Shown here: one piece after another, positions 16,037 through 25,197 of the stretch
Layout: the number at the start of each line of letters is the position of its first letter
How positions within the stretch are numbered: position 1 is the first letter of the stretch
Origin: an uncultured Agathobacter sp.
GTDB taxonomy: Bacteria; Bacillota; Clostridia; Lachnospirales; Lachnospiraceae
DNA length: 64,000 nucleotides
Reading direction: 5' to 3'
NCBI GenBank assembly: GCA_934307695.1
Contig: CAKRCS010000010.1
Span: forward strand, 12,518-76,517
Program-made: the position numbers and the translations under genes
The notes under the pieces: generated by a model
Seen by the model: the letters and a program-made list of their open reading frames with translations, nothing else
Told to the model about the DNA's origin: nothing
Database searches by the model: none

Positions 16037-17752
16037 ATGAAGAAAAAAATAATGCCGGTTCTCATCGTTTTGCTGCTGATCGTGGTTGTTGCAGGAGGGC
16101 TGGCCATCTCATCTTATATCAAGAAATACACGCCGTCTACAGAGCGTGCCGATCTAAACGAATATTTTAACGCAGACTCCGACGACATGGTAAGCATCGT
16201 CTTTAACCATGCCAGATCCGAGCAGCGCGCAAAGCAGATCAACGGTCATCTGTATCTGGATTACGGCTTTGTGCATGACTATTTGAATCCCCGTTTTTAC
16301 TGGGATGAAAACGAAAATATCCTGTTCTACACAACTGCAGGCGATGTGATCTCTGCCGACGCGGAATCCTCTTCCTACCTTGTGACCAAGTCCTCCGTTG
16401 ACTTCGGAAGCACAATCGTAAAGGCGACCGCCGGCTCTGCATGGGTCAACATTGATTTTGCACAGCAGTATTCCGACTTTACCTATACATATTATGATTC
16501 TCCATCCCGTATCGTCTTATACAACAAGTGGGGAACCGTCAATGTTGTCTCCGCTTCCAAGGATACCGTTATCCGTGAAAAGGGCGGCATCAAAAGCCCG
16601 ATCCTGTGTGACCTCGCAAGTGATGTGCCGGTCACTGTTCTCGCGGAGGAGGAAAATTGGACAAAGGTTATGACCGACGACGGTATCATCGGCTATGTCC
16701 GCAACAAGTTCTTAAACGAAAAGACGACCGATACCCTCTCGCACGAGTTTACGGAGGAGACCTTTACCCACATTAAGAAGGACTTTGAGATCTGCATGGC
16801 ATGGCATCAGGTATTCAGCACGGATGCCAACGCCGACATTGCCTCCATCCTGTCCTCATCAAAGGGGATCAACGTGGTCTCCCCGACCTGGTTCTACCTC
16901 AACGACAACGAGGGAAACCTTTCCAATCTGGCAAGCCTCGACTATGTAAACTACTGCCACCAGCAGGGCGTTGAGGTGTGGGCGCTTTTCAGCAATCTTG
17001 AAAATACGGAGGTTGACACCACCTATGTGCTGACACACAGCTCCACCCGTCAGAATCTGGTCAATCAGATCGTATCCATGGCGATCCAGTACAATCTCGA
17101 CGGTGTGAATCTGGATTTTGAGGCTATGAACGGTCCGGCTGTCGGTGAGTCCTACATCCAGTTTGTCCGGGAGCTTTCCCTCAAATGTGCCAACAACGGA
17201 ATCGTACTCTCCGTAGACAATTATGTACCGACCGATTACACCGCCTTTTACAACCGCGCGGAGCAGGCAAACTTCGCGGACTATATCGTTATCATGGGAT
17301 ATGATGAGCATTACAGCGGTTCCGATGCCGGATCTGTTGCATCCTTAAGCTGGGTGAAGGAAGGCGTTGAGAATACCTTAAAGGAAGTTCCTTCCGACCA
17401 GATCATCCTCGGAATGCCATTCTATACGAGAGTGTGGTGTCTCACCCCACGTTCGGATGACTCCGACACCGAGATGATCTATGACACGACCTCCGAGGCA
17501 TACGGTATGAACGCCGCTGCAAGGCTGGTCGCTTCAAACGAAGCGGAAAAGGTCTGGCTGGAGGATTGCGGTCAGTTCTACGCCGAGTATGAGAAGAACG
17601 GATCGATCTACAAGATCTGGCTGGAGGACTCCTCCTCCATCGATGAGCGTCTCCGCCTGCTGGACAGCTATTCACTTGCCGGAGCCTCCTTCTGGAAGCT
17701 CGGACTTGAGAGCAGCGACATCTGGGATACCGTGATCAAATACATCAACTGA
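16037..17752 (+). CDS. Membrane-anchored GH18-family glycosidase with SH3-like domain
   Basis: A 571-residue exported protein. Residues 5-27 are an uncleaved signal anchor (IMPVLIVLLLIVVVAGGLAISSYI). Next comes a ~150-residue domain resembling copper-amine-oxidase-type N-terminal repeats, then a bacterial SH3-like domain (VIREKGGIKSPILCDL...NWTKVMTDDGIIGYVRNKFL), then a GH18 barrel. The barrel carries LDGVNLDFEAMNG, the DxxDxDxE-type motif with catalytic Glu, and YIVIMGYDEHYSG. This build matches spore-germination/peptidoglycan lysin relatives (YaaH/YdhD-type), so the likely substrate is N-acetylglucosamine-containing cell wall. It has its own promoter and converges on the amidase gene. Confidence 0.85.
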   Translation: MKKKIMPVLIVLLLIVVVAGGLAISSYIKKYTPSTERADLNEYFNADSDDMVSIVFNHARSEQRAKQINGHLYLDYGFVHDYLNPRFYWDENENILFYTTAGDVISADAESSSYLVTKSSVDFGSTIVKATAGSAWVNIDFAQQYSDFTYTYYDSPSRIVLYNKWGTVNVVSASKDTVIREKGGIKSPILCDLASDVPVTVLAEEENWTKVMTDDGIIGYVRNKFLNEKTTDTLSHEFTEETFTHIKKDFEICMAWHQVFSTDANADIASILSSSKGINVVSPTWFYLNDNEGNLSNLASLDYVNYCHQQGVEVWALFSNLENTEVDTTYVLTHSSTRQNLVNQIVSMAIQYNLDGVNLDFEAMNGPAVGESYIQFVRELSLKCANNGIVLSVDNYVPTDYTAFYNRAEQANFADYIVIMGYDEHYSGSDAGSVASLSWVKEGVENTLKEVPSDQIILGMPFYTRVWCLTPRSDDSDTEMIYDTTSEAYGMNAAARLVASNEAEKVWLEDCGQFYAEYEKNGSIYKIWLEDSSSIDERLRLLDSYSLAGASFWKLGLESSDIWDTVIKYIN

Positions 17753-17766
17753 TCGCGTTCCAGGAT

Positions 17767-18483
17767 CTACATTTCTGCGGATGCCGTTTTGCTCTGTGCA
17801 TCCTGCATATAATCACAGATTCCGAAATAGATTGCGCGGGCAACCTTGTTCTGGTACAGTTCCGTGGACAGAAGCTCCGCCTCCCGGTCATTACTTAAAA
17901 ACCCACATTCTACGATAACCGTAGGTGTGGGTGTTTTTTTGAGCATATAATACTCGTTGTTCGCCTTTGTCTTTCTTGGGCTTTCCGGTGCCAGGATCTC
18001 ATCGAGACTCTCCTGCATCGTCATTGCGATCTCCTTTCCCTCCGGTGATTCCGAATAGTAGAACACCTGCGGTCCACATACCGCGCCGTTGGAAAAACTG
18101 TTCTGGTGTACGCTGACCGCCATTACCGGATCAGCCTCCTCGATCACGTGTACGCGCGCGACCATATCCTCGCGCTTCTGGTTCGTGGCATTCTTGTCTG
18201 CCAATATCGCATCCGTATCCCGCGTCATTACTACCCTATAGCCTTTATTTTCAAGCATGGTGCGAAGTCTTAACGCGACCGCCAGATTGATGTCCTTTTC
18301 CAGCACACCATTCACCCCGACCTTGCCCGGATCGTTCGCCCCGTGTCCCGCATCGATCACGATGCAGGGCAGATTTTCCTCCTGCACGGCTTCGGCAGAA
18401 ACAAAAGCTGCCCCACGCCTCGCCAGAAAAAACACCGACACGAGAAGCGTAAGGGCAACTGTTTTGGGAAATATATTTTTCAT
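17767..18483 (-). CDS. cwlD: N-acetylmuramoyl-L-alanine amidase (Amidase_3, CwlD-like)
   Basis: A 238-residue protein with a signal peptide (residues 1-30, VALTLLVSVFFLARRGAAFVSAEA) and a zinc amidase domain: VIDAGHGANDPG (first His), LEKDINLAVALRL (Glu), MAVSVHQNSF (second His) and VIVECGFLSN (catalytic Glu). It cleaves the bond between MurNAc and the peptide stem outside the membrane. CwlD acts in spore cortex muramic lactam formation, but similar amidases also serve in wall remodelling. It lies 60 bases downstream of the sigma-28-controlled DUF6240 gene and may be co-transcribed, which would suggest a role linked to flagellar wall passage. Confidence 0.85.
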   Translation of the reverse strand: MKNIFPKTVALTLLVSVFFLARRGAAFVSAEAVQEENLPCIVIDAGHGANDPGKVGVNGVLEKDINLAVALRLRTMLENKGYRVVMTRDTDAILADKNATNQKREDMVARVHVIEEADPVMAVSVHQNSFSNGAVCGPQVFYYSESPEGKEIAMTMQESLDEILAPESPRKTKANNEYYMLKKTPTPTVIVECGFLSNDREAELLSTELYQNKVARAIYFGICDYMQDAQSKTASAEM

Positions 18484-18543
18484 GGCTCACATCCATTTTC
18501 ACTCACTTGAGACTAATGTATGCAAGTACCATCGGCTTTATGT

Positions 18544-21500
18544 TTATAAAAACTCCTGGATTGTCTTAAGGAAGCTCTCCGCGATATGGTACAAACGGCT
18601 GGTCTGCACTTCGTACTGTGCTCCGGTTTGTTCATCCGCATTCTCTGCGGCAGCATCCATGGCAGAGGCTCCGGTTCTCCGGCTTGCAGTCTGACCGGTA
18701 TAGTGATCCAGCGAAACATTGCTGACCTTTGCGACGCGCAGATCGATTTTCTCCGCGCGGTCATCTCCGAGCGCATCCGCAAGCATTCCAAGGTGATCGG
18801 ACAGAAGCTGCCTCGTCTCCTCACTGTCGGTTGCAAGCATTCCGCTGATGCCGTCCTCCTTCGCCTCGAACGTCGCGGCGACTTTTCCGGTGACACTTCC
18901 GTGGAACAGGATATCAACCATGCCCTTTTCCTTCGTTCCGCGCACGATCTTAAGCGATACTCCCGTAACTCCCTCGCCGGTCTGTATCGGGATCATGTAG
19001 CTTTCCTCCTGTGCCTGCTTCGCACAGATCCCAAGCTGCGTATTCATCAGGCGCAGCGCCCGGATGTCGATGCTGCCCAGATGGTCATCCTCTATGATCA
19101 TGGTGTCCATGACGTGCTCCGCAACATCCGCAAGAGCCTCCTGCGCATCCGCCATCTCGGTCGGGGACTTCACGCTCTCTCCGAACCGCTCAAGGATCAG
19201 CTCCTTCATCTGCGCGATCTGTTCCATTGACTGTGCCGTTGATCCCTTTGCCTTCCACAAGGTCTCAAACATCTTGTTGCGGTCGTTTAGCATCTGCTGC
19301 ACCGCAAGCACGTTGCTGACGGTATTCGGAAGCTGTGCCTTATCCAGAAAATCATAGATTTCCTGCTCCGCCGCAACCGCTTCGCTGACCTGTTCCATCT
19401 GTCCCCGCAGATACTGCTGCTCTGCGGCCGCATCCTCCTGCGCCGCCTCGGAATTTGCCCGTGTGACGACTTCCTTCACCTGCTCCGGGCTCATGTTCTC
19501 GTAATCGGACTCTGCGAGCACCTTTGCCGCCTGCGGTGTCAGCTTCTCCGCCGCGTCATGCAGGCAGTTCGCGTGGTAAGCTGCCATGATCTGATCGTCG
19601 ATCCGCTCATTTTTGGCAACATTATCCACGCCGGAGAACTGATCATCCACCTGATAATCCATAGAGCCTTTGTTTCCGGTACGCACAGCGGTAAGCAGCG
19701 AGCGCATGGTAATGTCGGTTCCCTGCTGCATCAGTGATCCGATCGCAGCTCCGTCCGTCTTTTCCACCTGCGCGATCAGGCGGTAGATTCCGATGTAGGA
19801 GCTTCGCTCCTCCTCGGAAATGTCGTTATTCTGCTCCAATTTCCACAGATATTTCTGGTAGCGCTCGGTGTCCTCGTCGCCAAGCCCGCTTTTTACATCC
19901 GCCGCAGTCTGGTTGAGCGTGTCCATATCCATATCAAGCGGATTGATCCCTTTTTGGATCATCTCCACCACAACCTTCGGAGTCAGGCTTGTAAATGCGC
20001 GGTTGACCGCCTCATCCTTCGCCTTGACGAGCGCGATATTTTCCGGCGTAAGCTCGGTATTGTTGTATGCTAAGATCCGCACTGCCCGGCGGTTTGCATC
20101 TGTCGTATCAAGTCCGAGATCTTTTAGTATATCGTCCACGTTGGCAAACGCCTTTTGGATGGAGTCGCCCATATCCTTGCGCGGGGCTGTCATGAGTGTC
20201 TCGTAGCTCTCATTCGCCTTGTCGAGCTTGTTTTTCAGCTCCATTCCCGCTTCGTGCAGGCTGTCAAGCGTATCCACTGTTTTCGGTCGGATCACATACG
20301 CCGGAGCCGTTTTTAAGTCATCTAAAACCTGACAGGTCTCCTTGAAAACAGCAACGTTTTCTTTAGTGTCAATGCCTTCGCTCTCCAAAAGTCTCTGATA
20401 GTAGCTGTCCTCCTGCCCTTTCAAGTCGTCCACCAGCTCTACAAGCGGCTTGGTATCGATGGAAATGCCTTTTTTCAGGAGTGCATAATTCGCCTCCGAG
20501 GTCATCGCCAGACGAATCTCCTCAAGCTGCCGCTTCGCCGTCAAAAAGGCAAGCCCCTGCTCCGAGAGGATCTGTTTGGCAGCCTCTGCCGTACCGGAAT
20601 TGTTTTCCCCTGCGGCATCGTTTTCCCTTGCATGCTCGGCAGCCTTTAGGTTCTCTACCGTAAGCGGCTGATCCTTCGCAAGCACATACGCGACATCCTC
20701 ATCGGTCGCATCCTCCACGATCTTAGCACTCTCCTGCGCGCGGTCTCTTAATGACCAGCCATCGGCAAGCATCGCATCCATCGGGTGCGCTCCCTCCGAT
20801 ATGGCATCACACATTTTCTGGTAGATCGCGCCATCTACGCTGTTTTCATTCCATCCGGCAATCTGGTCGGAAACTGCCCGCAGATCCTGTAAATATGTGA
20901 GATTGTCCGCAGTCAGCGGCAAGCCCTGCTCCAGCAAAAAGCGGCTGTCCTGCAAGGTCTGTTCATTTACCTCCAAGCCTGCGCTTTGGATGATCTGTGC
21001 GATCTGATCCTGCAGCTGTGCAAAATCAGCATCACTCATGCCTGCTTCTCCGCTGCGGCTCTCGCTGATACTGTACTCGGCGCGGTAGATATTGGCGATC
21101 GTTGGCGGCAGCGCATTTTTGATCAGGTAAGAAATGGCATCTGCGCCCAAGGGTGCAAGCTGTCCTGCCTTCTCCCCCGCGTCTGCCATGTCGTTTATGT
21201 TCTGCGCGGTCTGCGGAAGATCCTGCGCCATCAGCTGTGCCGCAATCTGCTGCGCCACCTCCACGCTTCCGGTGATCTCGGCAAGCTGCTCCTCGGACAA
21301 TGTGTCCCCATACGCCGAGATATCCACGCCCGCCTTGGCGAGCGCCGCCTTGATCTTGTCTGTGACCGTGATGATCGTCTTTGTGTCGGTATCCGCAACG
21401 GAATAACCATCCTCCTGCATCTGCTTTAAGTCCGCTTCCGAGGTCGTGTTAGCAACAACTGCCATCTCGTTGCTGCGCTCTGCCGCAGAGGTATCATCCG

Positions 21501-21747
21501 CTGTCAACGTATCTGCTACGGTTTTGTCATGCTCTGCGGTTGGGCGTGAGTAGGTAGTCTGTGACATATCGACGGTCTCTGCCGCATGGATGCTCGTCTC
21601 GTCATCCTTTTTTACAGTGCCTGCCACATGGACTCCGCCGCTCTTGTCGGCTCCCTGTGCTATGTAATTCTCAATTCCCTTGGTATTTTCCTGCGTGTTG
21701 TGACTATATGATAAACTGTCCAAAAGCTTTGTCTGATCTACCTGCAT
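18544..21747 (-). CDS. DUF6240 giant protein with FliK-like C-terminal domain
   Basis: A 1067-residue protein without signal peptide. At least six repeats of the form L-P-x-T-x-x-N-[IL] recur through the central part (LPQTAQNINDM, LPPTIANIYRA, LPLTADNLTYL, QPLTVENLKAA, ELTPENIALV, LPNTVSNVLAV), each starting a helical unit. The C-terminal ~110 residues (YMIPIQTGEGVTGVSLKIV...GMVDILFHG...VAATFEAKEDGISGMLATDSEETRQLLSDHLGMLADAL) resemble the hook-length control domain of FliK, with its strand pair and final L..L..AL helix. A near-consensus sigma-28 promoter lies upstream. I infer a flagellar role, such as hook length or filament/export control. DUF6240 itself has no defined function. Confidence 0.75.
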   Translation of the reverse strand: MQVDQTKLLDSLSYSHNTQENTKGIENYIAQGADKSGGVHVAGTVKKDDETSIHAAETVDMSQTTYSRPTAEHDKTVADTLTADDTSAAERSNEMAVVANTTSEADLKQMQEDGYSVADTDTKTIITVTDKIKAALAKAGVDISAYGDTLSEEQLAEITGSVEVAQQIAAQLMAQDLPQTAQNINDMADAGEKAGQLAPLGADAISYLIKNALPPTIANIYRAEYSISESRSGEAGMSDADFAQLQDQIAQIIQSAGLEVNEQTLQDSRFLLEQGLPLTADNLTYLQDLRAVSDQIAGWNENSVDGAIYQKMCDAISEGAHPMDAMLADGWSLRDRAQESAKIVEDATDEDVAYVLAKDQPLTVENLKAAEHARENDAAGENNSGTAEAAKQILSEQGLAFLTAKRQLEEIRLAMTSEANYALLKKGISIDTKPLVELVDDLKGQEDSYYQRLLESEGIDTKENVAVFKETCQVLDDLKTAPAYVIRPKTVDTLDSLHEAGMELKNKLDKANESYETLMTAPRKDMGDSIQKAFANVDDILKDLGLDTTDANRRAVRILAYNNTELTPENIALVKAKDEAVNRAFTSLTPKVVVEMIQKGINPLDMDMDTLNQTAADVKSGLGDEDTERYQKYLWKLEQNNDISEEERSSYIGIYRLIAQVEKTDGAAIGSLMQQGTDITMRSLLTAVRTGNKGSMDYQVDDQFSGVDNVAKNERIDDQIMAAYHANCLHDAAEKLTPQAAKVLAESDYENMSPEQVKEVVTRANSEAAQEDAAAEQQYLRGQMEQVSEAVAAEQEIYDFLDKAQLPNTVSNVLAVQQMLNDRNKMFETLWKAKGSTAQSMEQIAQMKELILERFGESVKSPTEMADAQEALADVAEHVMDTMIIEDDHLGSIDIRALRLMNTQLGICAKQAQEESYMIPIQTGEGVTGVSLKIVRGTKEKGMVDILFHGSVTGKVAATFEAKEDGISGMLATDSEETRQLLSDHLGMLADALGDDRAEKIDLRVAKVSNVSLDHYTGQTASRRTGASAMDAAAENADEQTGAQYEVQTSRLYHIAESFLKTIQEFL

Positions 21748-21819
21748 ACCGCACCTCGTTTCTATGTGACGGTTCGATGTCCCGCATATCTCCGGTGCCG
21801 AATCGTTACTCTATGGAAT

Positions 21820-21846
21820 ATATCGGCTCATCCGGTGCATAAATTA
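21820..21846 (-). promoter_or_regulatory. Sigma-28 promoter of the DUF6240 gene
   Basis: On the minus strand: TAAT, exactly 15 bases, GCCGATAT. The -10 is a perfect consensus match. It lies 73 bases before the ATG at 21747. Confidence 0.8.
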
Positions 21847-22095
21847 AGTTCCGGAGACATTCCTGTTAAATGGAAATGTGCCGGCTCTGCCGCTGCGCTT
21901 ACTTTTGCGCTGTGTGAAGCAGTTTTTCCGGAAATTTCTTGCCTGGGTCTCCCCTTTGGGCTATATTTAACTTACATGCGGCAGGGAAAATTTGAAAATT
22001 TCTGCGGAATAAATTTATCATCCCCAGCAAATGGAGGGTTTCCGCCTGGGGCGGGGTGCTTTCAAAAAAGTGTAATTTGAGTGGAGGAAATGATT
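21847..22095. other. Intergenic region with a stable hairpin before the DUF1287 gene
   Basis: No gene is seen. A hairpin CCCCAG/CTGGGG (22022-22051) precedes TTTCAAAAAAG, close to the DUF1287 gene. It could be an attenuator or terminator-like element in that gene's leader; no matching riboswitch was recognised. Confidence 0.35.
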
Positions 22096-22770
22096 ATGAA
22101 AAAAAGTGCATCAAGAAAAAAGCTGATTGTTGCGGCGGTTATCGCAATTCTGATCGTTTTTGCGATCGTGCTTCTGTACCACTTCAACTATATCCCGCAC
22201 CGCAAATATTCCGGTGAGCATTTCGGGATCACGCAGTACATCAGCGGCACAGACCGGGATGGAGACGGGATTGACGATCAGACCGATCTGTTAAATTCGG
22301 TGCGCGCCTATCTGGATACAAAGCCTAAGTACAAAAGCAAATACTATACGTCCGGTTACCCGGATGATGAATACGGTGTCTGCACGGATGTGGTAGCGTT
22401 TGGACTTCTTGGTGCCGGATACGATCTTCAGGAGCTGATGGATGCGGATATCACGCAGTCCCCGGAGGATTACGGAATTGAAAAACCGGATAAAAATATT
22501 GACTTCCGCCGCGTGGTCAACATGGCGGTCTATTTTAAAAAGTATGCCGTTTCGCTGACTACCGACACCAGTGAGATCGACCAGTGGCAGGGCGGCGATA
22601 TTGTCGTGTGGAAACATCATGTGGGCGTTATCTCTGATATGCGCAATTCCAAGGGCGTGCCTTTCGTGCTGCACAACGGCTCCCCGTATCAGGCGGGATA
22701 TGAGCAGGATGTGTTAGAAACGTATGGAGAGATCCTTGGTCATTACAGAATCTCTCCACTCTCTGAATAA
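22096..22770 (+). CDS. DUF1287 family membrane-anchored protein
   Basis: A 224-residue protein with an N-terminal anchor (about 12-33, LIVAAVIAILIVFAIVLLYHF) and a DUF1287 domain: DRDGDGIDDQTDLLNSVRAYL, GVCTDVVAFGLLGAGYDLQELM, GDIVVWKHHVGVISD and LHNGSPY. The conserved Cys in GVCTD and His in HHVGV suggest an NlpC/P60-like cysteine hydrolase of the cell envelope. I place the start at ATG 22096, not the in-frame GTG 22081 or ATG 22090, because GGAGG at 22083-22087 is spaced correctly only for it. Confidence 0.8.
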   Translation: MKKSASRKKLIVAAVIAILIVFAIVLLYHFNYIPHRKYSGEHFGITQYISGTDRDGDGIDDQTDLLNSVRAYLDTKPKYKSKYYTSGYPDDEYGVCTDVVAFGLLGAGYDLQELMDADITQSPEDYGIEKPDKNIDFRRVVNMAVYFKKYAVSLTTDTSEIDQWQGGDIVVWKHHVGVISDMRNSKGVPFVLHNGSPYQAGYEQDVLETYGEILGHYRISPLSE

Positions 22771-22829
22771 TAATTAACTGCGCTCCGGTCTTAGACTTAT
22801 CCAGCTTCGGGATGCCGGGTAATGAAAAA

Positions 22830-23264
22830 TCACTTCATTTGCTGAATGCGCTTGTTCATCCTCTCTGCCTCTTTGCGGTAATAGCACATGAAAAGCGCCC
22901 GTAGGATAAATGCCACTCCAATCTGAATTGCCGCGATTATAATTCCCTGGAAAATAGATTGGGCACCACCCAGCCAGCCGACGGCATAAGCAACGATCGT
23001 GTAGACCACGCACCCGATTCCCATGTGGATCAGTACCCGGATCGGCATTGGCAGATTGTCTTTTTGGTATACGACAGATGGGAGTCCAAATCCCAAGCCT
23101 ACCACAATACAGCCGGTAACCATCTTCGTAAACCGGTAATTATCCAAACTGAAATTCCCACCGTATGCAATATCAAAAACAATTCCTGTCAGGCAAAAGA
23201 TTGCCAGTGCAACTCCGATACTCATAACCGTAGCGCTGATCATGCTTTTCGTTATCTCTTTCAT
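22830..23264 (-). CDS. DUF3021 membrane protein, partner of the LytTR regulator
   Basis: A 144-residue protein with four predicted membrane helices (ATVMSIGVALAIFCLTGIVF; MVTGCIVVGLGFGLPSVVY; VLIHMGIGCVVYTIVAYAVGWL; GIIIAAIQIGVAFILRALFM). DUF3021 proteins usually sit next to LytTR-domain regulators lacking a receiver. In such LytTR regulatory systems (for example HdrRM and BrsRM of Streptococcus) the membrane protein inhibits the regulator. The start codon lies 13 bases after the LytTR gene, preceded by AGGAGGAGAA. Confidence 0.8.
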   Translation of the reverse strand: MKEITKSMISATVMSIGVALAIFCLTGIVFDIAYGGNFSLDNYRFTKMVTGCIVVGLGFGLPSVVYQKDNLPMPIRVLIHMGIGCVVYTIVAYAVGWLGGAQSIFQGIIIAAIQIGVAFILRALFMCYYRKEAERMNKRIQQMK

Positions 23265-23277
23265 CGTTCTTCTCCTC

Positions 23278-23715
23278 CTATAAGCCAAGATATTTTTTAA
23301 ATTGTGGCAGATACCTTCTTGACACATAATCCTTGCATCCATTCTTCAATTTCAAAAGAAGGGTTCCGCTAAATCCGCTCTCAACACTATCCATATAAGA
23401 TAAGTTTACCAGTGTGGATTTTGATATCTGCATAAACTGCTTTCCCAACTGCTGCTCCAATTCATAGAGCCGCTTTCTCGATCGGTAACTTCGGTCTTTT
23501 CCGTAAATGACCGTATCCCCATTCTCCACCCTGACCATGTATATTTCCTTTGGCAGCAAAATAATGATATCCTTTTCATTCTGCAGGGCTGTGACCGGAC
23601 TTTCGTTCAAGCTGAATCCATCGATCACACGCTGGATCTCGTCTGTCATCCTGTCCGTATAAATAATGGCGTATGGTTCTTTGTATTCCGTCGAAAGTGC
23701 TACACTTACTTTCAT
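23278..23715 (-). CDS. LytTR-domain transcriptional regulator
   Basis: A 145-residue protein with no receiver domain. Residues ~45-145 form a LytTR DNA-binding domain (DIIILLPKEIYMVRVENGDTVIYG...LYELEQQLGKQFMQISKSTLVNLSYMDSVES...YVSRRYLPQFKKYL). Start ATG 23715 is preceded by GAAAGGAG. With the DUF3021 gene it forms a two-gene regulatory unit, probably autoregulated. Confidence 0.85.
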   Translation of the reverse strand: MKVSVALSTEYKEPYAIIYTDRMTDEIQRVIDGFSLNESPVTALQNEKDIIILLPKEIYMVRVENGDTVIYGKDRSYRSRKRLYELEQQLGKQFMQISKSTLVNLSYMDSVESGFSGTLLLKLKNGCKDYVSRRYLPQFKKYLGL

Positions 23716-23815
23716 ATTTGATTCTCCTTTCGCTTCGTTGAGGACATCATACAATATCTTAACCGCCTTGTCTCACATTTCGCGATAAGTGGCAAAAAAC
23801 AATAGGTAAACTGCA

Positions 23816-23843
23816 ACACCCCGAAGCTGACGCTCCGGGGTGT
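23816..23843 (-). terminator. Terminator downstream of the membrane HTH gene
   Basis: A nearly perfect stem, ACACCCCG / CGGGGTGT with inner AGC/GCT pairing, lies after the stop of the minus-strand HTH gene. The T-run is weak, so it may also act as an operator. Confidence 0.55.
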
Positions 23844-23847
23844 AATA

Positions 23848-23895
23848 ATCTTGCTTATTATCTTGCTTACTATCTTGCGTATTATCTTACTATTT
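23848..23895. repeat. Four tandem copies of a 12-bp repeat
   Basis: The units are ATCTTGCTTATT, ATCTTGCTTACT, ATCTTGCGTATT and ATCTTACTATTT. The last overlaps the stop codon of the HTH gene. Likely a slippage-prone microsatellite between terminator and gene. Confidence 0.8.
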
Positions 23896-25197
23896 AAATT
23901 TTTTCCGGAGATATACCAGAACAACCGCCAGACATTCGATGCCGTAAACGCCCCAGAAAATAGCGCGCCGGACTGCTGCGGTCTGCTCAGCCTCCTTTAG
24001 GTCTTGCTGGGTGCACACCGTGATCGGAAGGATCGTTCCGTCCTTTGCGGGATACCGGATGGTAACGACGTTTTTGTTGCGAGCCACATACTCGCAGACC
24101 ACGTTGCCGTTCCTGTCCTCCAGCCTGCGCGTCAAAGCCTCCTCCTCGCTGATCTCGTTGCCATTCTGATCGTAATAGGTGCCTGCGCCGCTGTCCTCAC
24201 TGGCAATCTCCACCGCATCCCCGTATGAGGTCGCTCCGTATTCATAATCCGCCGGAATATCCTGCTCCATATATTTGATGAAGCTGTCGTAATCCTCAAA
24301 CGTCGTGCCTTTCATAAGGCTGAACGGTTCCGCGATCCAGATGGAAGTGGTAAGCTGTTCCGCCACAAATGTTACTGCCAACAGTGCGATCAGCACGATC
24401 GCGCAGCTGCGTTTCAGCTTATGGTTGTGCTGATAAGCCAAAAGCTCTTCCCCGGACAGCGTATATGTGCCTCTTTTTATAAGGGTTGCATTGAAAAAAT
24501 ACAACACGATGGCGTAGATCAGCAGACATACCGCCGCACCTACCGCGCCCCAAGCGAGCATACTGCCGGCTTCAAGCCCAAGGTTTGCGCCAACCAGAAG
24601 CAGCGGAGCGCAAAAACCGATAAAACCGATTGTCAATCCGATTGACTTCTGTGCCAGGCAGATAACTTTTCTCTTGTAACCGGAAAGCATCTCCTCATCC
24701 AGCCCTGCGTCCTCCACGCTTAAAAATGCCCGGTTTACGAATATTGCCTGACAGACTATGCTTGCGGCAAAAAAGAGCATTCCAAGGAAAAATCCCAACA
24801 CCGCCTTTAAAAATGCCAGATTGCAGATCAGCGCAACGATCAGACCGACCGCCGAAACTCCCATCGCGATATAGAAGCAGTTCGTATACTGCGTCAGCGT
24901 GGACTTTAACAATCGCTGGCGCTGTTTTTCTGCCTTTGGCGTCGTCTCGTCTGCACTCTCTGATGCCTCGGCGCGCTCCGTCGGTGATTTCCGTTCCCCG
25001 CGGAGCAATTCGTCGCAGGTCACATCAAAGATTTCCGCAATGATCGGAATTACCGCCAGATCCGGTGCGCCGTCGTTTCGCTCCCACCGGCTGACCGTCT
25101 TGTCTGATACATTCAGGCGATCCGCCAACTCCTTCTGTGTCATGCCATTTGCTTTTCGTAATGCGGCAATAAAACCGCCGATCGTTTTCTTTTCCAT
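23890..25197 (-). CDS. XRE-type HTH regulator with membrane and extracytoplasmic domains
   Basis: A 435-residue protein. Residues 1-~65 are a Cro/CI helix-turn-helix (GGFIAALRKANGMTQKELADRLNVSDKTVSRWERNDGAPDLAVIPIIAEIF). An acidic linker follows, then about five membrane helices at ~108-270 and a ~140-residue probable extracytoplasmic domain (FEDYDSFIKYMEQDIPADYEYGA...), closed by a final helix and KKFK tail. It may sense an envelope signal and act on DNA from the membrane. Start ATG 25197 is chosen over ATG 25203, which would directly abut the GGAGGAGG ribosome-binding site. Confidence 0.8.
   Translation of the reverse strand: MEKKTIGGFIAALRKANGMTQKELADRLNVSDKTVSRWERNDGAPDLAVIPIIAEIFDVTCDELLRGERKSPTERAEASESADETTPKAEKQRQRLLKSTLTQYTNCFYIAMGVSAVGLIVALICNLAFLKAVLGFFLGMLFFAASIVCQAIFVNRAFLSVEDAGLDEEMLSGYKRKVICLAQKSIGLTIGFIGFCAPLLLVGANLGLEAGSMLAWGAVGAAVCLLIYAIVLYFFNATLIKRGTYTLSGEELLAYQHNHKLKRSCAIVLIALLAVTFVAEQLTTSIWIAEPFSLMKGTTFEDYDSFIKYMEQDIPADYEYGATSYGDAVEIASEDSGAGTYYDQNGNEISEEEALTRRLEDRNGNVVCEYVARNKNVVTIRYPAKDGTILPITVCTQQDLKEAEQTAAVRRAIFWGVYGIECLAVVLVYLRKKFK

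Noticed and set aside
22089..22770. Start of the DUF1287 gene at GTG 22081 or ATG 22090
   Set aside because: GGAGG at 22083-22087 would overlap or abut these codons; only ATG 22096 has proper spacing.
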